Shown here: positions 8,272 through 15,493 of the stretch, piece by piece
Position numbering within the stretch: the stretch's first letter is position 1
Layout of the letters: every line of letters begins with the position of its first letter
Assembly (NCBI GenBank): GCA_002323795.1
Contig: DCPZ01000086.1
Coordinates: forward strand, 26,681 to 49,367
Reading direction: 5' to 3'
Length of the DNA: 22,687 nt
From: Flavobacteriales bacterium UBA1531
GTDB taxonomy: Bacteria; Bacteroidota; Bacteroidia; Flavobacteriales_D; Sanyastnellaceae
Notes under the pieces: model-generated
What the model was told of the DNA's origin: nothing
Seen by the model: only the letters and a program-made list of their open reading frames with translations
Database searches by the model: none
Translations under genes and position numbers: made by a program

Positions 8272-9495
8272 ATGTTCCTAGCGATCTCCCATAATCACAC
8301 AACCTCGCTTCTACTCGCGGCATTCATTGGATTCGCCAGTTGGACAATTTCAGGATGTAGCAGCAGAACTGCTAATGTCCCCTTGGATCTGACGACACAA
8401 ACAATCCAAGCCATGACGGATTTTAATCTTGCCTTCTCACCTGCCTCTATCAGCGACTCATCGCAATACTCTGATGGGTGGAGTAGGCAATATGCAGGGC
8501 GCATGGTCACGAAATCATTCGAGATTCCCTCAGGGTTCGATCATCCGGAAATTATCGTAAGCCTCAAACTTCAGTCCGCAGGTGACCCTTGGGACAAATC
8601 CGGTGCTGTGCTCTTGATGCCAAAAAATTGGAATGATGACATTCTGGCCGACACAGCAAAAAGTCCAGGAATTTTACTCGATGCTGCAAATGGATTCAAC
8701 CCTCCTATTGAACTATTGCGTTTTATTACCCCATTTGGTGTGGGTCATTTTAGTCAAAAGAAAGGAGCAGAAGAATACCGTCCCATTTACATTCCAAAGT
8801 GGGAAAATGAGGTGTTGTGGCAAAACGATGTATCCCATTTGTGGGATTCAATGGAAGATTCCATTACGCTCGGTGTTTACATCGATACATGGAGCTCAGA
8901 AGGATTTGATTTGAATTTGGACCTGAAGTTCGTCCAACAAGCGGCACTTCGGAATCCCCCGCCGATTCGAGAGGTTTTATCCCTCGTTAACACAACAAAA
9001 ATTCACTCGGAGCAGCATCCGTTTGACGGCTTTGCATCAGGACCACTCGATTTCACATTCCACCTGACCGAAGCATCCAGAAACACCACACTGCACTACA
9101 TCGCCACAGGGCACGGGGGACATTCGGCTGGAGATGAGTTTGTTCGTTGTGAACACAGCATCGCACTGGATGACGACACCGTCGCGCAGTTTACCCCATG
9201 GCGCGATGATTGTGCGAGTTTTCGACGCTTTAATCCTTCTTCTGGTGTCTGGACAGAACGCACCTACTGGAGAGGTGACAGCATCGATGAGCGGATCGCA
9301 TCGTCGGACTATTCAAGATCTGGCTGGTGCCCCGGAAGCGATGTGCCAGCGCTTGAATTTAAGCTGGGAAACCTCGATGCTGGTCATCATCAATTGACCA
9401 TTGACGTTCCCACTGCCCAAGCTTACACTGACTCTGAGATGAATTTCTGGAATGTTGCTGCCTATCTCTCGTGGGAAAGGCCTGAAGAACTCTAA
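8272..9495 (+). CDS. PNGase F-like lipoprotein (peptide-N4-(N-acetyl-beta-glucosaminyl)asparagine amidase family)
   Basis: 407 residues; lipobox ISGC with Cys29 as lipidation site, so probably membrane-anchored and facing outward. The PNGase F N-terminal domain is recognisable at about 50-225: GDPWDKSGAVLL matches the region of catalytic Asp60 (here Asp108), RFITPFGVG matches RFITPYWVG, and YIDTW matches YTETW. The C-terminal domain at about 235-402 has TGHGGHSAGDEF (Glu289 aligns with catalytic Glu206), FTPWRDDC, SSDYSRSGWCPG, LGNLDAGHH and FWNVAAYL. PNGase F removes N-glycans from glycoproteins by cleaving the GlcNAc-Asn amide (established for the Elizabethkingia enzyme). The position of catalytic Glu118 is Asp205 here. 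It is divergent from the secreted esterase gene, and both may act on surface-captured glycoconjugates (inference). Family call is strong; activity and substrate are uncertain because of the substitution. Confidence 0.85.
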   Translation: MFLAISHNHTTSLLLAAFIGFASWTISGCSSRTANVPLDLTTQTIQAMTDFNLAFSPASISDSSQYSDGWSRQYAGRMVTKSFEIPSGFDHPEIIVSLKLQSAGDPWDKSGAVLLMPKNWNDDILADTAKSPGILLDAANGFNPPIELLRFITPFGVGHFSQKKGAEEYRPIYIPKWENEVLWQNDVSHLWDSMEDSITLGVYIDTWSSEGFDLNLDLKFVQQAALRNPPPIREVLSLVNTTKIHSEQHPFDGFASGPLDFTFHLTEASRNTTLHYIATGHGGHSAGDEFVRCEHSIALDDDTVAQFTPWRDDCASFRRFNPSSGVWTERTYWRGDSIDERIASSDYSRSGWCPGSDVPALEFKLGNLDAGHHQLTIDVPTAQAYTDSEMNFWNVAAYLSWERPEEL

Positions 9496-9613
9496 ATCAT
9501 TGCTTTATTTCCTTTTCTGAACGACCTTTGCGGCCGCTCCAAAACCCAGTGCAGATAGCTGGTAAAGCAGCAAAAACAGCGTCAAAACTTCACGGAACGC
9601 AATTTGATTGAAC

Positions 9614-11827
9614 ATGGCAAAAATCATATACACCCAGACAGATGAGGCTCCAGCATTGGCAACGCATTCGTTTCTGCCCATCATCCGAGCATTCGCTGCT
9701 AAGGCACATGTGGAATTGGAAACACGGGATATCAGCCTTTCAGGGCGAATCTTAGCTGCGTTCAATGATCTACTCCCTGCTGAACAGCGCGTGAACGACG
9801 CGTTGAAAGAATTGGGTGAACTCGCCAAGCAACCTGAGGCCAACATCATCAAGTTGCCCAATATCAGTGCATCCGTGCCGCAATTGAAGGCTGCCATTTC
9901 AGAATTGCAATCGCTCGGCTTCGCCTTGCCTGATTATCCAGAAGAACCATCGAGCGACAGCGAAAGGGATGCCAAATCTCGCTATGACAGCGTAAAAGGC
10001 TCAGCCGTAAATCCTGTTTTAAGAGAAGGCAACAGCGACCGACGAGCTCCCAAAGCCGTCAAAGCATATGCCCGGAAACATCCCCACAGCATGGGAGAAT
10101 GGTCTTCCGATTCAAAATCACATGTTGCCCACATGTCTTCGGGTGATTTTTATGGATCCGAGAAGAGCTCTACGGTGCAGGATGCAACCGAGGTCAAAAT
10201 CATCTTTAAGGGCACCGACGATCAAGAACAAACACTCAAGACCTTCTTCCCCATTCAATCGGGCGAAATAATCGATGCCGCAACAATGAGCAAGTCCGCT
10301 TTACGTTCATTTGCTTTGGAACAAATGGAAGATGCAAAGGCCAAAGGCGTGCTGTTTTCGCTTCACTTGAAAGCAACCATGATGAAGGTCTCTGATCCGA
10401 TTCTTTTTGGTGCGTTCGTCGAAGCTTTCTTCGCTCCAGTGTTTGAGACATTTGGTGAAGACCTCGATCGCCTCGGCGCAGACACGCGCAACGGCTGGGG
10501 AGATATTCTGGATAAGATCAACTCGCTGTCTGCTCCACAGCAAGCGAAAATCAGCGCTATCATTGAAAAAACATACAGTCAGCGACCTGACTTAGCCATG
10601 GTAAATTCAGACAAGGGCATCACCAACTTGCACGTTCCTTCTGACGTTATCATTGATGCCTCTATGCCCGCCATGATTCGAAATTCTGGACGCATGTGGG
10701 ACAAAGATGGAAACACCCAAGATACGAAAGCGGTCATTCCAGATCGATCCTATGCCGGAGTCTACCAAGCGACAATCGATTTCTGCAAAAGCAATGGCGC
10801 GTTGGATCCGCGAACGATGGGAAGCGTATCCAACATTGGGCTGATGGCCCAAAAAGCCGAAGAATACGGCTCACACGACAAGACATTTGAGTTCCCTGGT
10901 GATGGAAAAATCCAAGTCGTTGCAGCAGACGGTAGAGTTCTCCTGGAGCAAGCGGGAGAGGCAGAAGATATCTTCCGAATGTGTCAGGTCAAGGACGCTC
11001 CCATTCGCGATTGGGTTGGGCTCGGCGTTAAACGGGCACGCGCAACTGGAAATCCAGCCATTTTCTGGCTTGATGATGCTCGTGCGCATGACTCCGAACT
11101 CATCCACAAGGTCAAAACATATCTAAAAGACCACGATACTGCAGGATTGACAATTGAGATTCTTTCACCGGTTGAAGCAACGCATTATTCTTTGAAGCGC
11201 ATTGTCAAAGGGAAAGATACTATTTCCGTCACGGGCAATGTGCTCCGGGATTACCTCACAGACTTGTTTCCAATCCTCGAGGTAGGAACGTCAGCAAAAA
11301 TGCTTTCAATCGTTCCGTTGATGAACGGTGGAGGATTATTTGAGACAGGCGCCGGAGGTTCCGCGCCCAAACATGTCCAGCAATTGCAAAGTGACAATTA
11401 CCTGCGATGGGACAGCCTCGGTGAATTCTTGGCACTCGCTGTTTCACTCGAACATTACGCCGAACACACTGGAAATGAGCAAGCGCGGGTGTTAGGGCGA
11501 TGCCTCGACGACGCGACAACCCGATTCTTAGATGAGGACAAAAGCCCGACACGACGAATTGGCGGGATCGACAATCGTGGTTCTCACTTTTACTTAGCCC
11601 TATTTTGGGCTGAGGCGTTGGCAGCTCAATCTGACGATACCGCACTGAAGCATGCGTTTTCAGCTGTATCCTCAGCACTGCAATCGGCAGAAGCCCAAGT
11701 GATTGAAGAATTAATCAGCGTACAGGGAACTGCAGCCGACATCGGTGGCTATTACCGTCCTGACGCCATAAAAGCAGAGCGCATCATGCGCCCTTCAGCA
11801 ACGCTCAATCAGATCTTGACTGACTGA
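9614..11827 (+). CDS. icd: NADP-dependent isocitrate dehydrogenase, monomeric type
   Basis: ATG at 9614 is chosen over the in-frame TTG at 9608; it gives MAKIIYTQTDEAPALATHS, a typical N-terminus, and 737 residues, the usual length of the monomeric (about 740-residue, IDH-II) family. The substrate-binding segment SAVNPVLREGNSDRRAPK lies at about 130-147, where Ser130, Asn133, Arg137 and Arg143 correspond to the known isocitrate-binding residues. Further signatures are LHLKATMMKVSDPI, IPDRSYAGVYQ, GLMAQKAEEYGSHDKTF, NGGGLFETGAGGSAPKH and NRGSHFYLALFWA. It oxidises isocitrate to 2-oxoglutarate plus CO2 with NADP in the cytosolic TCA cycle. It stands alone, unrelated to its secreted neighbours. 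The 118 bases before it hold no gene and no clear promoter. A hairpin downstream is shared with the convergent GH16 gene. Confidence 0.96.
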   Translation: MAKIIYTQTDEAPALATHSFLPIIRAFAAKAHVELETRDISLSGRILAAFNDLLPAEQRVNDALKELGELAKQPEANIIKLPNISASVPQLKAAISELQSLGFALPDYPEEPSSDSERDAKSRYDSVKGSAVNPVLREGNSDRRAPKAVKAYARKHPHSMGEWSSDSKSHVAHMSSGDFYGSEKSSTVQDATEVKIIFKGTDDQEQTLKTFFPIQSGEIIDAATMSKSALRSFALEQMEDAKAKGVLFSLHLKATMMKVSDPILFGAFVEAFFAPVFETFGEDLDRLGADTRNGWGDILDKINSLSAPQQAKISAIIEKTYSQRPDLAMVNSDKGITNLHVPSDVIIDASMPAMIRNSGRMWDKDGNTQDTKAVIPDRSYAGVYQATIDFCKSNGALDPRTMGSVSNIGLMAQKAEEYGSHDKTFEFPGDGKIQVVAADGRVLLEQAGEAEDIFRMCQVKDAPIRDWVGLGVKRARATGNPAIFWLDDARAHDSELIHKVKTYLKDHDTAGLTIEILSPVEATHYSLKRIVKGKDTISVTGNVLRDYLTDLFPILEVGTSAKMLSIVPLMNGGGLFETGAGGSAPKHVQQLQSDNYLRWDSLGEFLALAVSLEHYAEHTGNEQARVLGRCLDDATTRFLDEDKSPTRRIGGIDNRGSHFYLALFWAEALAAQSDDTALKHAFSAVSSALQSAEAQVIEELISVQGTAADIGGYYRPDAIKAERIMRPSATLNQILTD

Positions 11828-11856
11828 ATATTCTACTCAAACTTATTTTGAAGCAA

Positions 11857-11890
11857 CAAAAAAGGGATCACCGACATGGTCATCCCTTCT
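11857..11890 (-). terminator. Intrinsic terminator of the GH16 gene, possibly bidirectional
   Basis: An 11-base-pair stem, AAGGGATcACC at 11862-11872 paired with GGTcATCCCTT at 11878-11888, has one C-C mismatch and a 5-base loop. On the minus strand it lies about 20 bases after the GH16 stop and is followed by a run of seven T, a classic intrinsic terminator. On the plus strand the tail is CTTCTTCGTTT, so it may also end icd transcription, less efficiently. Confidence 0.8.
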
Positions 11891-11909
11891 TCGTTTCAAT
11901 CCACCGCAA

Positions 11910-13097
11910 TCACTGATAGACGCGAACGTAGTCAACGGCCATAAATACTGGAAATTCAGAGGATTCATCTGGATTGCCCGGCCAGTTGCCGCCGACTGCA
12001 ACGTTCAGAATAAAGAAGAATGGATTGTTGAATGGGTAGGGCTGTCCTTGCATCATTGAAGGCGTGATGGTAAAATAAACCTGGTCATCCCTGAGAAAGT
12101 TGATCTGATCTTGCTCCCATTCTATCGAAAAAAGATGGAATTCTTCATCAAAATGTTCCGGATAAATGCTTGAAGTAGCTCCTTGATGAGTCCAACTTGG
12201 CCAATCAGCACCCCAATGTGCCGTGCCATGAACTGTGCCAGGCAAATGCCCTAGCAATTCCATAATATCGATTTCACCGCAGGCAGGCCAGCCCACATCG
12301 GGATAATTGGCCCCCAGCATCCAAATCGCAGGCCAAACACCCTGTCCTTTCGGTAACATGGCCCGAACGTCGATGCGGCCATATTGAAATTCCTTCAATC
12401 CCAAGCTTTTGAGTCTTGCAGAGGCGTAGGCATTCTCCCCCACCTTTTCAGCTACAATGAATAGTTTTCCATCTCCAACAAAACTGTTGTTCGAGCTATT
12501 GCTGTAGGACTGCAACTCATTATTCCCCCAACCTCCGTTGCCTGAACCTAAGTCATAAGTCCAATTTGCAGGGTTTATGGCTTCTCCATCAAACTCATCC
12601 GCCCAAGTCAGCGACATTCCATCATAAGAAGTTGACGCCTCGTAACCTTCATCCGAAATGAAAATATTAGTATCATCATTGCGCAAGCTAACATTTGCCA
12701 TAGGCTCACCGACCTTGATGTAACCGTTGATTGCATTTTTCAACTCCACCTGAAATGATTCATCAGGCTCGAGGTAGTCGTCACTCAAAATCGGAATGGA
12801 AATCGTCTTAGCGGTTTCGCCAGGTGCAAAAACCAATGAACCCGATGATTCGACAAAATCCTCACCTGCTGTCGCCGAACCTTCAATTGTTGCATATTCC
12901 ACGGACACCTCACGGGTATTCGCCGAATTGAGTCGCACCTCAAGGTTAACTGCTGTCAAGAGCGCTGTCTCAAACACAGTCACATCATTCGCCCAGCTAA
13001 TCTCAGAATTGACCTCTGTTTCAGGCTCATTGCAAGCTTCGCACGACGTTAACACAATGAAACCTGCCATGCTGCAGTAGCTCAAAAACTTTCTCAT
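11910..13097 (-). CDS. Calx-beta / GH16 endo-beta-glucanase lipoprotein (laminarinase-like, GH16_3-type)
   Basis: Two ATGs are adjacent (13100 and 13097). The Shine-Dalgarno AAGGAGGA ends one base before the first, so the second is better spaced; it gives 395 residues. Signal with lipobox LTSC (Cys19), so a surface or periplasm-facing lipoprotein with no T9SS domain. About residues 33-143 form a Calx-beta domain (SATAGEDF, LVFAPGET, LEPDESFQVEL). The GH16 catalytic domain spans about 150-395, with nucleophile and acid/base in GEIDIMELLG (Glu275, Asp277, Glu280), plus LTWADEFDG, GVWPAIWMLG, HGTAHW and FFFILNVAVGGNWPG. It should cut internal beta-1,3 (or beta-1,3-1,4) glucan bonds. Laminarin is the likely substrate from sequence type and PUL context, though GH16 also covers other galactans and glucans. 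It is the last gene of the PUL, 17 bases after the PKD protein stop. Confidence 0.9.
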   Translation of the reverse strand: MRKFLSYCSMAGFIVLTSCEACNEPETEVNSEISWANDVTVFETALLTAVNLEVRLNSANTREVSVEYATIEGSATAGEDFVESSGSLVFAPGETAKTISIPILSDDYLEPDESFQVELKNAINGYIKVGEPMANVSLRNDDTNIFISDEGYEASTSYDGMSLTWADEFDGEAINPANWTYDLGSGNGGWGNNELQSYSNSSNNSFVGDGKLFIVAEKVGENAYASARLKSLGLKEFQYGRIDVRAMLPKGQGVWPAIWMLGANYPDVGWPACGEIDIMELLGHLPGTVHGTAHWGADWPSWTHQGATSSIYPEHFDEEFHLFSIEWEQDQINFLRDDQVYFTITPSMMQGQPYPFNNPFFFILNVAVGGNWPGNPDESSEFPVFMAVDYVRVYQ

Positions 13098-13100
13098 CAT

Positions 13101-13108
13101 TCCTCCTT
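13101..13108 (-). promoter_or_regulatory. Strong Shine-Dalgarno sequence before the GH16 gene
   Basis: On the minus strand the sequence reads AAGGAGGAATGATG, so the full anti-16S complement AGGAGG stands just before two tandem ATGs. Bacteroidota genes usually lack such a site, and the other genes here have at best A-rich or AAGGAA leaders. It supports the ATG at 13097 as start and suggests raised translation of the last gene of a long transcript. Confidence 0.7.
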
Positions 13109-13114
13109 ATTTTC

Positions 13115-13981
13115 TCAATCTGTCACAAAAACAATCGTGAACCAGCCTTTCTCTTGAACGCAATCTCCACCTTGGATAGGACCGTGCAAGACCAGACGGC
13201 TTTCTGTCAACTCAACGATGTCATAGTATGGGCCTGAATCCCAAACTCCCATAAAACCACACAATGCTTCATCGAAGGCTGCTAGGCTGATTTGATCTTC
13301 ACCAGATGTACCCGCGCCCTCTGTGAGCAAATACGTGGTTGGAGCGATTTCGAGAACCGTTTCGACGTAACCATCAAATGGATTCATTGTACTCCCGTTG
13401 TTGTTGTACAAGTACGCTCCATCTTCTGTGAATTGGTATCGATCATCAACTTGCCACTCCGTATGACCGTCTGCGGGGGATGTGTACCATTCAGTGGAGT
13501 AAGGGGCAGGACCAACTGAAATCGCGCCAGCTTCATTGGACAACTTCCATGTCCGTTGACTGTCGCAACCCGTTAGCAGCGCTTTTGTTCCTTCACAGGG
13601 CAACTCGAGCGTTTGATCAATGACTATTGTCGCTGTGGCGGTGCCCATCCCTCCTGCTGTATGCACCGCATATGACAATGCGTACTCGCCTTCTACAGGG
13701 TAGTAAGTAGTATCTGAAGGTTGGTCTGAGGTTTGACCGTTTCCAAAGTCCCAAAAATGCAAGAAAGCGCCTTCTACGGCCTCAGCACTCACAAAAACCC
13801 GATTCGAATCAGTGCCAACCACTTGACCTGTTGAATCAATGGCGTCGATGAATTCCCACGAAATACTAGCCGTTGGAGTCCCTGGAAGTTCAATGCCCTC
13901 CTCCTCAAATGGCTTGCAACCTTGCACAGCAAAGAGGAGCGCAATTGCGCCTATCAAGGTTATATTGAATGACTTTTTCAT
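13115..13981 (-). CDS. PKD-domain surface lipoprotein, likely glycan-binding protein of the PUL
   Basis: The frame extends to 14056 inside susD, but ATG at 13981 begins MKKSFNITLIGAIALLFAVQGC, a lipoprotein signal with lipobox VQGC (Cys22); this gives 288 residues. The start is one base after the susD stop, so the two are translationally linked. A PKD domain spans about 35-125 (FLHFWDFGNGQTSDQP, then a YPVEGEYALSY strand). The C-terminal 150 residues, starting CDSQRTWKLSNEAGAISVGP, resemble the beta-rich lipocalin-like module found after PKD domains in Bacteroidota PUL lipoproteins. Proteins in this position usually bind the target polysaccharide on the cell surface next to SusCD (known from SusE/F-type and SGBP proteins); that role is inferred here. 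No catalytic motif was seen. Confidence 0.85.
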   Translation of the reverse strand: MKKSFNITLIGAIALLFAVQGCKPFEEEGIELPGTPTASISWEFIDAIDSTGQVVGTDSNRVFVSAEAVEGAFLHFWDFGNGQTSDQPSDTTYYPVEGEYALSYAVHTAGGMGTATATIVIDQTLELPCEGTKALLTGCDSQRTWKLSNEAGAISVGPAPYSTEWYTSPADGHTEWQVDDRYQFTEDGAYLYNNNGSTMNPFDGYVETVLEIAPTTYLLTEGAGTSGEDQISLAAFDEALCGFMGVWDSGPYYDIVELTESRLVLHGPIQGGDCVQEKGWFTIVFVTD

Positions 13982-13982
13982 T

Positions 13983-15482
13983 TCAGTATCCGTTGTTTTG
14001 GGTGATGTTGCCTCCTGACAACGTAATCTCGACTTCTGGAATTGGGAAGACTTCATTGACTCCTGATGAGAATCCTACTTCAGCCAGCACTGAAGCTGCG
14101 CGTTCCTGTCGAACCAAGTCGAAGAAACGATGCCCCTCGAGGCCTAATTCTACACGCCGCTCGTGGTAAATCGCTTCCAATAAGTTCGGTCCTGTTACAT
14201 TGTTAGGAATCGGCTGCATCGACACTCGGCCCCGAACCTCGTTCATGAACAAGCGAGCCGCTTCTTCATTGCCGAGGTGGTACTGTGCTTCTGCATGGAA
14301 CAACAAGACATCCGCAAAACGAATGATGCGATCGTTGGAATATCCGTTGGGGTTAGGATCACCAAAAGGCGCTTCGTCTGAAGCATTGATGAAGTACTTC
14401 TTGGTATAGTATTCATGTGGCATTCCAGTCGCTTCAAGTGTAAACTCACCGCGGTCTCCCATTTGATCGCCAACTTGAAAAACAGATGCAGCCAAACGTG
14501 GATCACCCGGCTCAAATTCATCGACAAAATTCTGTTCTGGGATATTGAAACCATAACCTCCAAATTGTCCACGTGCTCGGGTAAAGACATTGGTGAATGT
14601 ACCCTCCAATTGGTTGCCCCAATTGCCACCTGATGCGTTCATGTACTGCACTTCCCATATTGAACCCGGACCATTCTCACCAGCTTCGGTGAAGATGTTG
14701 CTGTAATCTGGATCTAGAAAATACTCTCCGGATGAGACCACATCATAGGTCAAATCACGGCATGATGCCCATTCAGATTGATAAGCGTGCGCCTTGGCAA
14801 GTAACGATGTGGCCGCTCCCCATGTGGCCCGACCGATTTCAGACACTGGCATGGCGCTTCTGCGTGGCAAGTACTGCCTAGCAAACACCAAATCGGTTTC
14901 TATTTGCGCCCAAACCTCAGCTGAAGGTGTGCGCGTCTGCTGGTATTCGCTCGGTGCAAGATTGGTCAAAATCAATGGCACATCTCCAAACATCGTCACG
15001 AGGTTAAAGTACCAATAGGCGCGTATGAAAGCAGCTTCACCGAGGTACCGATTTCGATCTGCTGCATCCATCTCAACATCAGGGATGCGATTCAATGCCA
15101 AATTGCAATAGGCGATTCCACGGTAAGCAACCTGCCACTCTGCAAGCACCAACTTACTTGAAGCAAGTCCTTGAAAATTCTCGAACAAGAACAACTCTGG
15201 CTCATCTCCATCGCCCGATCCTCCTTTGTGTGCATCGTCCGAAACAATGTCCCCAAAATACCAACGAAAGTGAGGTGCCAACTGACTACTTCCCTGGATG
15301 TTGGTGACTTCTTGTTGAAGATTGTTGTAACAAGCAATGGTCGCCGACTCAGCATCCGCTGCATTCAAGAAGAAGTTGGCCTCAGTCGAGCCAACCAAGG
15401 GTTTAACCTCCAAAAAATCAGATTTACAAGCCACCAATGTGACGGCAAAAAACCCTACGAAAAGTGCTGATTTAAAATTCAT
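13983..15482 (-). CDS. susD: SusD/RagB-family glycan-binding lipoprotein
   Basis: 499 residues, usual for the family. The lipoprotein signal ends LVAC at Cys19, followed by KSDFLEVKP, a typical start of mature SusD. The TPR-like helical fold is indicated by AFIRAYWYFNLVTMFGDVPLI at about 130-150 and by the C-terminal RagB/SusD block: DRIIRFADVLLFHAEAQYHLG, LLEAIYHERRVELGLEGHRFFDLVR and EVFPIPEVEI. SusD forms the lid of the SusC pore and captures oligosaccharides at the outer membrane. An AAGGAA leader precedes the ATG, which lies 11 bases after the susC stop. It ends one base before the PKD protein. Specificity cannot be read directly; the GH16 neighbour suggests beta-glucan. Confidence 0.95.
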   Translation of the reverse strand: MNFKSALFVGFFAVTLVACKSDFLEVKPLVGSTEANFFLNAADAESATIACYNNLQQEVTNIQGSSQLAPHFRWYFGDIVSDDAHKGGSGDGDEPELFLFENFQGLASSKLVLAEWQVAYRGIAYCNLALNRIPDVEMDAADRNRYLGEAAFIRAYWYFNLVTMFGDVPLILTNLAPSEYQQTRTPSAEVWAQIETDLVFARQYLPRRSAMPVSEIGRATWGAATSLLAKAHAYQSEWASCRDLTYDVVSSGEYFLDPDYSNIFTEAGENGPGSIWEVQYMNASGGNWGNQLEGTFTNVFTRARGQFGGYGFNIPEQNFVDEFEPGDPRLAASVFQVGDQMGDRGEFTLEATGMPHEYYTKKYFINASDEAPFGDPNPNGYSNDRIIRFADVLLFHAEAQYHLGNEEAARLFMNEVRGRVSMQPIPNNVTGPNLLEAIYHERRVELGLEGHRFFDLVRQERAASVLAEVGFSSGVNEVFPIPEVEITLSGGNITQNNGY

Positions 15483-15493
15483 ATTTCCTTGGC

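Noticed and set aside
9530..9537. GCGGCCGC palindrome in the gap before icd
   Set aside because: Isolated 8-base palindrome with no flanking stem or repeat; nothing supports a function.
9505..9897. Minus-strand open frame of 130 codons over the icd start, with a hydrophobic C-terminal stretch
   Set aside because: It overlaps the firmly identified N-terminus of icd, matches no family I know, and looks like an antisense shadow.
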